From assembly GCA_964640955.1 (NCBI GenBank), contig CAZXJI010000007.1:62001-126000 (forward strand): DNA of 64,000 nucleotides. Reading direction: 5' to 3'. The notes under the pieces were generated by a model, which was given only the letters and a program-made list of their open reading frames with translations, ran no database searches and had not been told where the DNA came from. This document shows positions 26,321-34,399 of this stretch, one piece after another; the stretch's first letter is position 1, and the number at the start of each line of letters is the position of its first letter. A program made the translations under genes and the position numbers. This stretch comes from CAXXOK01 sp964640955 (GTDB lineage Bacteria > Bacillota > Clostridia > Christensenellales > Aristaeellaceae).

Positions 26321-27184
26321 TCACCCTTTCAGGCCCGTGGTGGCGATACCTTCGATGAAGTACCTTTGCAGAAACAGAAACGCGAGCGTGACCGGCACCA
26401 GCGAGCACAGCGACGCCGCCATAATCAGGTGATAGTCGCTGGAATATTGCTGGATGAAGCGCTTCAACCCGATCTGGATGGTTTTCACGCTGTCGGTGGT
26501 CAGGTAGATGAGCGGGCCCATATAATCGTTCCAGGTGTTGACGAAGGTGAAGATGAGCAGGGTAACCACCGCGGGCTTGGCCAGCGGCAGGATGATGCGC
26601 CACCAGATGCCGTACTCGCTCAGACCGTCGATGCGCGCGGCCTCGCTGAGCTCGTTGGGGATGCTCAGGTAGAACTGCCGCATCAGGAACACCCCGAAGG
26701 CGGAAAAGCTTTGCAGCACGATCAGCGCCCAGAGCGTATCGTACAGCCCCGCCGTGCGCATCATGATGAACTGGGGCAGCATGTACACCTGCCAGGGCAC
26801 GGCGATGGTGCCGATATAGGCCAGGAACAGCGCGTCCCGCCCGCGGAAGCGCATTTTGGCGAAGGCGTAGGCCGCGAAGGTGGAGGTGAGAATCTGCATG
26901 AACGTCACGGCCACGGACACGACGGCCGTGTTCTTGAAATACACGCCCAGCGACACCCTTTGCCAGATGGTTATGTAGTTCTCCCAATGCGGATCGGCGG
27001 GTATCCACTCGATGGGATAGCGGAACACGTCCCTGTCCAGCTTGAGCGACGAGGAGAGCATCCAGGCGAAGGGAATCAGCGCCAGAAAGGCGAACAGGAT
27101 CAAAAAGAAAACCAAAACCGCTTTGCCGATGATTTTCCCGACCGCGTTCCTTTCGGTCAGGCGGCGGCGACGAACCCTATCCAT
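26321..27184 (-). CDS. sugar ABC transporter permease (MalG type)
   Basis: Inner-membrane permease, 287 aa, six predicted helices. The EAA loop that contacts the ATPase reads EAARIDGLSEYGIWWRIILP; the C-terminus YFIEGIATTGLKG is typical of the MalG group. It pairs with the MalF-type permease 19 nt upstream and with the solute-binding protein. No ATPase gene is present, so a shared MsmK-like ATPase elsewhere must serve it. Confidence 0.95.
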   Translation of the reverse strand: MDRVRRRRLTERNAVGKIIGKAVLVFFLILFAFLALIPFAWMLSSSLKLDRDVFRYPIEWIPADPHWENYITIWQRVSLGVYFKNTAVVSVAVTFMQILTSTFAAYAFAKMRFRGRDALFLAYIGTIAVPWQVYMLPQFIMMRTAGLYDTLWALIVLQSFSAFGVFLMRQFYLSIPNELSEAARIDGLSEYGIWWRIILPLAKPAVVTLLIFTFVNTWNDYMGPLIYLTTDSVKTIQIGLKRFIQQYSSDYHLIMAASLCSLVPVTLAFLFLQRYFIEGIATTGLKG

Positions 27185-27203
27185 AACCGTGTTCCCTCCT
27201 TTC

Positions 27204-28127
27204 CTACATGTAGTTGACCCATTTCTTTTCGGCGCGGAACTGCACGACGGTAATCGTAAGCACGATCGCGAACAGGATCATCGACACGGCGCTGGCGACG
27301 CCGTACTTGATCTGCGTAAAGCTCAAATCGAATATATAGGTCACCAGCATCTTGGTGGCGCGACCGGGGCCGCCCTCGGTCATGATGGCGACGGTATCGA
27401 ATATCTTAAAGCAGGTGATGGTCATCATAATGGTCACGAAAAACGTGGTGGGCGTCAGCATCGGAAGCGTAATCTTGCGGAACTGCTGCCAGCCGCTGGC
27501 CCCGTCCACCGTGGCCGCCTCGTACAGCTCGCGCGGCACGCCCTGCAGCCCCGCCAGATACATGACCATGTAATACCCGGCGCTGCGCCATACGCCGACC
27601 AGAATCAGCGCGACCATCGCCAGCTGACGGTTTTGCGTCCATGATTTGTCGATATTGATGCCGAAGATTTTGAAAAACTCGTTCACCGGGCCGAATTTCA
27701 TGAGCATAAAGCTCCAGCACACGCATATGGCGACGACCGACGCCACATACGGGAAGAAAAAAACGGTGCGGAAGAACTTCGCGCCCCGGGTAGCACGGTT
27801 CAGGACCATCGCCAGCCCCAGCGAAAACGCGACCGTCAGGGGCACGGTGAAAAGCGTGTACACCGTCGTATTGCGAATGGTGATGCCAAGGTCGCTTTTG
27901 GTAAAGCTGAAATTCTTGAATATCGTCTGGAAGTTGTCCAGCCCCGCCCACGTGATGCGGCTGAACGATCCGCCGTTCCAGTTCAGAAACGCCAGTACAA
28001 TGGAAAACAGGACGGGTATCAGCGTAAAGATCGCGAACCCGATGAAATTCGGCGCCAGAAACGAGTAGGCGATCCACGTGTTTCTGCGTTCCAGCCTGCT
28101 CATTCGCTTTACGGCCTTCCCCTCCAT
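27204..28127 (-). CDS. sugar ABC transporter permease (MalF/UgpA type)
   Basis: 307 aa, six helices; first segment SFLAPNFIGFAIFTLIPVLF and EAA loop EAATVDGASGWQQFRKITLP. ATG 28127 has GGGGG 7 nt upstream; TTG 28133 is in frame but too close. It is separated from the solute-binding protein gene by about 270 nt containing two strong hairpins, which should lower permease expression relative to the binding protein. Confidence 0.95.
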   Translation of the reverse strand: MEGKAVKRMSRLERRNTWIAYSFLAPNFIGFAIFTLIPVLFSIVLAFLNWNGGSFSRITWAGLDNFQTIFKNFSFTKSDLGITIRNTTVYTLFTVPLTVAFSLGLAMVLNRATRGAKFFRTVFFFPYVASVVAICVCWSFMLMKFGPVNEFFKIFGINIDKSWTQNRQLAMVALILVGVWRSAGYYMVMYLAGLQGVPRELYEAATVDGASGWQQFRKITLPMLTPTTFFVTIMMTITCFKIFDTVAIMTEGGPGRATKMLVTYIFDLSFTQIKYGVASAVSMILFAIVLTITVVQFRAEKKWVNYM

Positions 28128-28266
28128 GGACAATCCCCCTTTGTGCGGTCGTACGGTGCCGGCGTCGCCGTGAACGCACGCCGCGCCCGGCGATAAACTT
28201 GTTTTCCGTATTCATTCCGCGCGCGGGCGGGCGTTCCCTCCCGGCGGGCGCGGCGGTCGAAAGAAA

Positions 28267-28293
28267 GCCGGGAGGAGATGCCTTCCTCCCGGC
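28267..28293 (-). terminator. terminator-like hairpin between binding protein and permease genes
   Basis: 10-bp perfect stem (28267-28276 / 28284-28293), followed on the minus strand by TTTCTTTC. A partial terminator that may tune read-through into the permease genes. Confidence 0.6.
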
Positions 28294-28350
28294 GGTCTCT
28301 CCGACGGCTTCGCTGTCCCCTCGCAAGCCGCGGCTGTTTCCGTGTCGAAT

Positions 28351-28384
28351 GCCTCCGGGAGGGGTTTACGTCCCTCCCGGAGGC
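28351..28384 (-). repeat. 13-bp stem hairpin after the solute-binding protein gene
   Basis: Perfect inverted repeat (28351-28363 / 28372-28384) with an 8-nt loop 14 nt after the stop codon and no T run. Such 3' hairpins usually stabilise the upstream mRNA. Confidence 0.7.
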
Positions 28385-28397
28385 GGTACTCGGTCGA

Positions 28398-29657
28398 TTA
28401 CTCCGCCAGCAGCTCGGCGACGCGGTCGTTCATTTCGGCCACGCCTTCGTCCACGCTCAGCTCGCGGCTCATGATCAGGGTATGCTCCTCGTTGACGATG
28501 GTCTTGATTTCGCTGACCTTGTCGCCCACGGGCCACTCAATGCTCATCTGGGAGGGCACCAGCGCCACCTTGCAGGCGTCGTCGGTCGGGAAGCCTTCCG
28601 CGGACGCCATGAGGGCGGCCACCTCGTCGCTTACGTACGCGGGACGCGTGCCCACGGCGGCGATGGCCTTGGCGCCTTCCAGCCCGGCGCGCCAGGAGAT
28701 GAACTTCCAGGCCGCGTCCTTATGCTGGGCGTTTTTGTTGATGCAGGCGCCCGTGAGGGAGCCGAAGCTGGAACCGGCGGGCACGCCTTCCATATGCGGA
28801 ACGGCCACGAAGCTCCAGTCGAAGTCGTAGGTGCCCTTCTGTTTTTCGTTGATGAGGGTTGCGGCGAACCAGTAGCCCATGGGCAGCATGGCGATGTTGC
28901 CCTGGTAGAAAGCCGCGGAGTAATGGAGGTTGGCGGCTTTCAGCTCGGTGTACGCCTGGCACACGCCTTCGTCCTCCAGCCCGAGGGTGAGGTTATAGAA
29001 GTACTTGAGCGGGTCGTAGTTGCCGTCGGCCAGGGTGTATTTCCCGTCGCACACGGCCCAGTTGCACACGGCGCTCAGCCACGTATGGTAATGGGTGCCG
29101 TAGATTTTGTCGATGCCTTCGCCGCTGGTCATGGAGCGGGCGAGATCGGCGTACGTTTCCCAGGTCATGTCGTTGGTGGGATAAGCGATACCCGCGTTGT
29201 CAAACAGGGTCTTGTTGTAGAACAGCACCCAGAAGTCGCTGCGGTACGGCAGCGCGTAGAGCTTCTCGTCGGTGCCGCGATAGTATTTCTCCATGCCCAG
29301 GTAATGGCTCAGGTCGTAGCCGTCCGCGGAAATATTGCTTTCCAGGTCGTCCACGAAGCCCTGCTCGATCCAGTTCTGCAGGTCGCTGAGCTCCTTGACG
29401 TCGAAGACGTCGGTCGTATCGCCGCCGCTGAGCATGGTGGTGGTCTTGATGTTATAGTCCTGCGAGGCTACGTCCACGTATTGCAGGTCGATATCCGGGT
29501 AGGCGGCCTCGAACGCCGCTTCGGTCGCGGCCAGGTAGCCGCCGGTGGTCGTATCCCAGGATGCGACGGTGAGCACCGTCTTTTCTTCGGCGGTCGACAC
29601 GCCGCAGACGCCCAGGAGCATCACAACAGCCAACAGCAGGGAAACCAGTTTTTTCAT
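28398..29657 (-). CDS. sugar ABC transporter solute-binding protein
   Basis: 419-aa family 1 extracellular binding protein. Signal peptide MKKLVSLLLAVVMLLGVCGV; the cysteine region (LGVC) is not a canonical lipobox, so it may be cut after VSTA or be an atypical lipoprotein. Mature part starts VLTVASWDTTTGGYL; YALPYRSDFWVLFYNKTLFD and INKNAQHKDAAWKFISW are family features. It delivers an oligosaccharide to the two permeases. GGAGGAAC precedes the ATG; promoter at 29758-29786 with operator-like sites downstream. Confidence 0.94.
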   Translation of the reverse strand: MKKLVSLLLAVVMLLGVCGVSTAEEKTVLTVASWDTTTGGYLAATEAAFEAAYPDIDLQYVDVASQDYNIKTTTMLSGGDTTDVFDVKELSDLQNWIEQGFVDDLESNISADGYDLSHYLGMEKYYRGTDEKLYALPYRSDFWVLFYNKTLFDNAGIAYPTNDMTWETYADLARSMTSGEGIDKIYGTHYHTWLSAVCNWAVCDGKYTLADGNYDPLKYFYNLTLGLEDEGVCQAYTELKAANLHYSAAFYQGNIAMLPMGYWFAATLINEKQKGTYDFDWSFVAVPHMEGVPAGSSFGSLTGACINKNAQHKDAAWKFISWRAGLEGAKAIAAVGTRPAYVSDEVAALMASAEGFPTDDACKVALVPSQMSIEWPVGDKVSEIKTIVNEEHTLIMSRELSVDEGVAEMNDRVAELLAE

Positions 29658-29690
29658 CTTGTGTTCCTCCTTTGATGGTGCGGCAATTTT

Positions 29691-29702
29691 GGTATCGGTT
29701 CC
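29691..29702. promoter_or_regulatory. operator-like site 1 (GGTATCGGTTCC)
   Basis: Pseudo-palindrome GGnAnCGnTnCC with the central CG typical of LacI-family operators, 34 nt upstream of the solute-binding protein start codon. One of three ATCGGTTCC sites in this intergenic region. Confidence 0.55.
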
Positions 29703-29718
29703 ATTGTGTTTTGCCCAA

Positions 29719-29734
29719 CGGAACCGATTTTCCG
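29719..29734. promoter_or_regulatory. operator-like site 2 (inverted ATCGGTTCC)
   Basis: CGGAACCGAT on the plus strand is the reverse complement of ATCGGTTCCG, about 25 nt downstream of the predicted start of transcription of the binding protein gene, a position suited to repression. Confidence 0.55.
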
Positions 29735-29757
29735 TCTGCCGCTTTCTCTTTATGTCG

Positions 29758-29786
29758 ATATTAGCATGCTATTTACACATTGTCAA
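29758..29786 (-). promoter_or_regulatory. strong promoter of the polysaccharide operon
   Basis: On the minus strand: consensus TTGACA (29781-29786), 17-nt spacer, TAATAT (29758-29763). The spacer contains the 10-bp palindrome TAGCATGCTA. Confidence 0.88.
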
Positions 29787-29830
29787 CATGTTTTCGATCA
29801 TCTTTGTCTTGTTTTCCTGCTATTCCTGTT

Positions 29831-29842
29831 GGCATCGGTTCC
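29831..29842. promoter_or_regulatory. operator-like site 3 (GGCATCGGTTCC)
   Basis: Third copy of the ATCGGTTCC motif, 10 nt upstream of the lacI-type gene's -35, 140 nt from site 1; suited to autoregulation or looping. Confidence 0.5.
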
Positions 29843-29851
29843 AATTTCCTA

Positions 29852-29880
29852 TTGCATTTCGTCCCCCCATCCGCTATAAT
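29852..29880 (+). promoter_or_regulatory. promoter of the LacI-family regulator
   Basis: TTGCAT (29852-29857), 17-nt spacer, perfect TATAAT (29875-29880), 30 nt before the GTG start. Confidence 0.82.
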
Positions 29881-29910
29881 AACGGTAGCATGAAACGGAG
29901 GCGCGTAAAC

Positions 29911-30975
29911 GTGGCGGACAAGACGACCATCTACGATATCGCCCGGGAGGCCGGTGTGGCGCCTTCCACCGTATCGCGGGTATTGACGGGGCACAAAAAC
30001 GTCAGCGCCAAAACGCGCGAGAAGGTGCAGGGCATCATCGACCGGCGGCACTTCACCCCCAGCCTTTCCGCGCAGGCGCTGGAGCAAAACAAGCAGCGGG
30101 TCAAGACGCTGGGCGTCATCATGCCGGAGGTGACCGACCATTACTCCGGCAAAATTCTCTGCGCCGCCACGCGGGAGGCCCGGCGGCTGGGCTACGAAAC
30201 GCTCCTGTTTCAACTGCCCTTCGGCGAAAAGTACGATTTCGGCGAGGTGGCGGATCAGCTGATCCGCCGCCGCCTGGACGGGGCGCTGTACTCCGGCGGC
30301 GTGCTGGAGGCCGCGCGGCCCGACCTGCCCGGCGCGCTGAACCGGCTGATGGAGTACATGCCGCTGGTCGCCATCTCCCCGCCCATCGCCGGCGTGAACT
30401 GCACGTTCCTGCACAACGATCTGGAAACCACCATGTACCACGCGGTGCAGCACCTGTACATGCTCGGGCACAAGCGCATCGCCTTCGTCGGCGGCGGGCG
30501 CACCATGCGGGATTCGGGCGCCCGCGCCCGCGGCTACCTGCGTGCCGTGAGCGAGCTGGGCATGACGGATATCCCTTCCTATCACGGGGAGGGCGGCTTT
30601 ACCGCCGAAAGCGGCGAGATCGCCGTGCTGCGGCTGTTCGCCGACGCGGACAGGAGCGACAGGCCTTCCGCCATCGTGGCCTTCAGCGATCTGGTGGCGC
30701 TGGGGGCGCTCAAGCAGTTGCACGTCATGGGTCTCAGGGTACCGCAGGACGTGGCGATGATCGGGTGCGACAACACGTTTTTCAGCGCCTACACCATTCC
30801 CCCGCTGACGACCATCGACCTGTACAGCGAGGAGCGCGCGCGCACGGCCGTGGGTGAGCTGATCAATTGCAGCAAGGAGTCCACCCCCAAGCCGCCGTTC
30901 ACGCTGGTGCGCGCGCCCGCGTTTATCGTGCGGGAAAGCTGCGGGGTGACGCTCGGACGGCGGGAAAACCTGTGA
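29911..30975 (+). CDS. LacI-family transcriptional regulator
   Basis: 354 aa. N-terminal helix-turn-helix TIYDIAREAGVAPSTVSRVL and hinge NVSAKTREKVQGII, then a periplasmic-binding-protein-like sensor domain (TLGVIMPEVTD; AIVAFSDLVALGAL; VAMIGCDNTFFSAYTIPPLTT). GTG 29911 is chosen: GGAGG lies 9 nt upstream and the HTH follows directly; ATG 29890 lacks a ribosome-binding site. Divergent from the polysaccharide operon, so it is most likely its local repressor, released by an oligosaccharide. Confidence 0.93.
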   Translation: MADKTTIYDIAREAGVAPSTVSRVLTGHKNVSAKTREKVQGIIDRRHFTPSLSAQALEQNKQRVKTLGVIMPEVTDHYSGKILCAATREARRLGYETLLFQLPFGEKYDFGEVADQLIRRRLDGALYSGGVLEAARPDLPGALNRLMEYMPLVAISPPIAGVNCTFLHNDLETTMYHAVQHLYMLGHKRIAFVGGGRTMRDSGARARGYLRAVSELGMTDIPSYHGEGGFTAESGEIAVLRLFADADRSDRPSAIVAFSDLVALGALKQLHVMGLRVPQDVAMIGCDNTFFSAYTIPPLTTIDLYSEERARTAVGELINCSKESTPKPPFTLVRAPAFIVRESCGVTLGRRENL

Positions 30976-30977
30976 TC

Positions 30978-31030
30978 AAAGCGACGAAAAGCGCCGGCGG
31001 AGCAGATTCCGCCGGCGCTTTTCGTCGTTT
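30978..31030. terminator. bidirectional terminator between lacI-type and LRR genes
   Basis: About 22-bp stem (30978-31001 / 31008-31030, one mismatch) with a 6-nt loop, symmetrical A and T runs, between convergent genes. Confidence 0.85.
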
Positions 31031-31036
31031 CAGGGT

Positions 31037-34000
31037 TTATTTCATTTCGAAATCCTTATCCGACAGATTCGGGTAGATCGCTTCCAGCGGAGAGTAGTCC
31101 GTAATCGGGTCGTTTTCAAGCATCAGGCCGGTCAGGTTCTTAAGCCCCGCAAGGGCCGACACGTCCGAAACCTGCGTGTTCGCGATATCCAGATACGTCA
31201 GGTTGGCAAGTGTCTCAAGCGGGCCGATATCCTCGACCGGCATATCGGACAGATCGATAAAGGTGAGTTTCGTAAGCCCGGAGAGCGGGGAGAGATCGGC
31301 GAACAGGTTTCGGTCGGCGTGCAGGTAATCCAGCTCGGTCAGGGCGGCCAGCGGCGCAATATCGGCGATCTGGTTGCCGAAGATCGTAAGCCCGCGCAAG
31401 TGCGTAAGCCCCGCGAGCACCGAGATGTCGGCGACCCGGTTGCCGCCCATGTCCAGACTCGTCAACTGCGTAAGCCCCGCGATCGGGCTTAAATCGGTGA
31501 CGCGGTTAAAGGGGAAGCTCAGCTCCTGCAGGTTTACGAAGTACTCCAGGCCCGTCAGATCGGCGATCTGCGTATCCTCGGGGATGTACTGCTGCCAGTT
31601 CACGCTCAGGTCGAGCTTTGTAAGCGCCGCGGCCTCGCCCGCCGTAATGTCCCCCTCCGGTTTGCCGATGTAATCCCGTATCCGCTGCTCCAACAGGCTG
31701 TCGTTGAAGAGTACCGTTGCCCCGCCGGAGTTGTCGATGATCTCAAAATCCTTGTATTCCAGATTCGGGTAGATGTCCGCCAGCGGGGTGAAGTCCACGA
31801 TCGGGTTCTCGGCAAGCTCCGCGGTGTTGAGGCTCGTAAGCCCGGCCAGCGGGGAAACATCCGTTATGCTGTTGCAGTTGAGCCCGACGTATTCCAGCTT
31901 CGTAAGGCCCGCAAGCCCGCTGATGTCCCGTATGCCCACGCCCTTGGCATCCAGCGACGTGAGCTTCGTAAGCCCCGCAAGCGCATCCAGGTTTCCCACG
32001 GAGCCGTTCCAGCCCAGCGAGAACTCCCGGAGGTTGACAAGCTTACCAACCGGTTTCAGGTTGGATATGTTGCATTTGAAGCAACACAGCTTTTCCAGCT
32101 TCGTAAGCCCCGAGATCGGCCACAGGTCGGTCAGCTGTGTATTGCCGGACAGGTTCAGTTCCGTAAGCCCCGTGAACGCTTCCAGCCCCTGCAGGCTGGC
32201 GATGGAGGTTTCGCTGCCCTCGTCCTGCGACAGGTCCAGCGTCTCGACCGCCGCCGCCTCTTCCGGCGTAATGTCTCCTTCCGGCTTTCCCAGCGCCGCG
32301 CGTACGCGCTGCTCCGTAAGCTCGTCGTAAAAGCGTACAACGCCGGCTTCGGGAAGGATGAAATCAGCCTTGATGAAGTTGGGGTACAGCGCCGCGACGG
32401 GGCTGTAGTCGCTCACCGGCGAGCCTTCCAGCTTCAGCCCGATCAGATTGCCAAGCCCCGAAAGCGGGGTAAGGTCGGATACGTCCGTGTTGCACAGCGT
32501 AACCGCCTGCAGCGACGTAAGCCCGGCAAGGGGCGTCAGATCGGAAATGGCGGCACCCGTCAGGTCCAGCCATTGCAGGTTTTGAAGCCCGGCCAGCGCC
32601 GAATAGTCGCCGGCCTTGCTGCCCTGGAGCGTCAGTCCCTCCAGCTCCGTCAGGTATGCCAGCGGACTTAAGTCCGTGGCCGCGATGCCGTTGAGCGTTA
32701 GCTGCCGGAGTCCCGTGCAGTAGCGAAGCGCAGACAGGTCATAGATGTCCTCGGATGCGGACGCGTCCGGCGAGTAGTCGTAGTAAATCTCCGAGATCTG
32801 CGTCACCTGCGTATCGGTCACGGGGCCGTCGGGCACGTTCGCCTGGAAGCGGATCATCGATTCCAGCATCGGGTCGGTGAACTCGACCAGCGTCACGGGA
32901 TGCTCGGGATCGAAATCCGTCTCCGTCAGGTTGGGGAGGATCGAAGCGATGGGCGAAAAATCAGTGATCGGGCAACCGGACAGGCTCAGCGTTTGAAGGT
33001 CGGTCAGTCCGGCCAACGGGGTTACGTCCGTCACCTGCGTATCGAAAACCGACAGGTGCCGAAGCGTCGTAAGCCCCGACAGCGGGGAGAGATCGCGAAT
33101 GGTGGAGTATTCCAGGGAGAGCGATTGCAGGCTAGACAGATGCGAAAGCGGCGTGTAGTCCTGCGCTTCGCAGTTGAACAGGGAAAGCGTTATCAGCTGC
33201 GCCATGTCGGAAAGGGGCCCGATGTCCGCGATCGGGTTGCCGCCCAGGAACAGCTCCCTGAGCTTCGTTAACCTCGCGATCGGCGTAATATCCTTGATGC
33301 CGTTAAAGTTCAGCTCCAGCGTTTCGAGGTTGACGCAGGCCTCCAGGCCGTCCAGCCTTTCGACGCGCGTTCCCTCCGGTGGGTCCGGATCGAAATCCAT
33401 GCCTGTGCTCAGGTCCGTAAGCCCCGCGAGTTCGTCGGCGTACAGGTCGCCCTCGGGCTTATCCAGCTGTTTGCGGATCGCGGTTTCCAGCACCGGGTCG
33501 GCGATCTGCACCGTTACGCGCGCGGCGTTCAGGTCGAAGTCCTTCTCCGTCAGCTTTCCGTATATCTTTTCAAGCGGCGAGTAGTCCGCGATCGGGCAAC
33601 CTTCCAGGTACAGCGACCGCAGGGATTTGAGCTTGGAAAGCGGGGTTACGTCCGTCACGCCGGTTTGCTTCAACCCCAGGGCCTGCAGCTTGGTAAGTTT
33701 GGCGATGGGCGTCAGGTCCGATATGGTGGAGAAGTCCAGATAGAGCGTGGTGAGCTTTTTAAGCTTCGCAAGCGGGGAATAATCTTCCGCCTGACAGTTG
33801 TAAAGCGCCAGCGTCGTAAGCGCCGTCAGCCCCGAAAGCGCGTCGATGTTGCCCACGGGGTTGCCGCCCAGCTCCAGCGTTTTGAGCTTTTTGAGCTTCG
33901 CAAGCGGCGAAATATCGGAAACGTTGTGGAAATTCAGCCGGATCGCGGTGAGCTTTGTGCAGTAGGCCAGCACCGCGAGGCTGTGCACCTGCATGGACGG

Positions 34001-34213
34001 GTCGGGGTTTTCCTCATAGTCCCGCGGGATGCTGATTTCCGTAATCTTGGCCAGGTCCTTGTCGGTCACGTCCCCCTCCGGGATGCCGGTGATCGCGCGA
34101 ATCTCCGCTTCCAGCACGGGATCGTCGAAGGTGACGGGTACGGCGGCTTTTGCGAAGGCGGCGGTCGGCAGGAGGAGTGCGGCAATCATCAGGAGTATGA
34201 GAACCTTCTTCAT
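31037..34213 (-). CDS. large secreted leucine-rich-repeat protein of five modules
   Basis: 1058 aa with signal peptide MKKVLILLMIAALLLPTAAF. The rest consists of five modules of about 200 aa. Each begins with a cap like FDDPVLEAEIR...PEGDVT, continues with internalin-type 21-22 residue LRRs (for example ISPLAKLKKLKTLELGGNP), and ends with a motif like DYSPLEAIYPNLSDKDF. No LPXTG, transmembrane or wall-binding domain is seen, so it is probably released or held non-covalently. AAGGAGGG before ATG 34213. Likely a protein-protein interaction surface; partner unknown. Confidence 0.9.
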   Translation of the reverse strand: MKKVLILLMIAALLLPTAAFAKAAVPVTFDDPVLEAEIRAITGIPEGDVTDKDLAKITEISIPRDYEENPDPSMQVHSLAVLAYCTKLTAIRLNFHNVSDISPLAKLKKLKTLELGGNPVGNIDALSGLTALTTLALYNCQAEDYSPLAKLKKLTTLYLDFSTISDLTPIAKLTKLQALGLKQTGVTDVTPLSKLKSLRSLYLEGCPIADYSPLEKIYGKLTEKDFDLNAARVTVQIADPVLETAIRKQLDKPEGDLYADELAGLTDLSTGMDFDPDPPEGTRVERLDGLEACVNLETLELNFNGIKDITPIARLTKLRELFLGGNPIADIGPLSDMAQLITLSLFNCEAQDYTPLSHLSSLQSLSLEYSTIRDLSPLSGLTTLRHLSVFDTQVTDVTPLAGLTDLQTLSLSGCPITDFSPIASILPNLTETDFDPEHPVTLVEFTDPMLESMIRFQANVPDGPVTDTQVTQISEIYYDYSPDASASEDIYDLSALRYCTGLRQLTLNGIAATDLSPLAYLTELEGLTLQGSKAGDYSALAGLQNLQWLDLTGAAISDLTPLAGLTSLQAVTLCNTDVSDLTPLSGLGNLIGLKLEGSPVSDYSPVAALYPNFIKADFILPEAGVVRFYDELTEQRVRAALGKPEGDITPEEAAAVETLDLSQDEGSETSIASLQGLEAFTGLTELNLSGNTQLTDLWPISGLTKLEKLCCFKCNISNLKPVGKLVNLREFSLGWNGSVGNLDALAGLTKLTSLDAKGVGIRDISGLAGLTKLEYVGLNCNSITDVSPLAGLTSLNTAELAENPIVDFTPLADIYPNLEYKDFEIIDNSGGATVLFNDSLLEQRIRDYIGKPEGDITAGEAAALTKLDLSVNWQQYIPEDTQIADLTGLEYFVNLQELSFPFNRVTDLSPIAGLTQLTSLDMGGNRVADISVLAGLTHLRGLTIFGNQIADIAPLAALTELDYLHADRNLFADLSPLSGLTKLTFIDLSDMPVEDIGPLETLANLTYLDIANTQVSDVSALAGLKNLTGLMLENDPITDYSPLEAIYPNLSDKDFEMK

Positions 34214-34256
34214 GGGGAAGCCCTCCTTATCGGTATGCACTTTTCTTCGTGCCACC

Positions 34257-34285
34257 ACTATACCGGAACGGCTCCGGAAAGGCAA
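34257..34285 (-). promoter_or_regulatory. promoter of the LRR gene
   Basis: On the minus strand TTGCCT (34280-34285), 17-nt spacer, TATAGT (34257-34262), 44 nt before the start codon. Confidence 0.7.
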
Positions 34286-34335
34286 GTGAAATTTGTCATA
34301 TCCTATCGCTGTTATGAAAACGAACGGTATACGAA

Positions 34336-34368
34336 GAAAACCGCCGCCCGGCCTTGCCGGGGGCGGTC
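34336..34368 (-). terminator. terminator of the potassium channel gene
   Basis: On the minus strand CCGCCCCCGGC-AAG-GCCGGGCGGCGG (one bulged C) followed by TTTTC. Confidence 0.7.
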
Positions 34369-34399
34369 AAAGAGCGCTGTTCATTCGCTTCGCGGGTCG

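Noticed and set aside
22791..27217. Long plus-strand open frames opposite the polysaccharide genes
   Set aside because: Antisense shadows without homology; the minus-strand products carry family motifs.
31037..34213. Regularly repeated DNA resembling a CRISPR array
   Set aside because: The repeats are in frame, diverged and encode LRRs; there are no constant repeats with unique spacers or cas genes.
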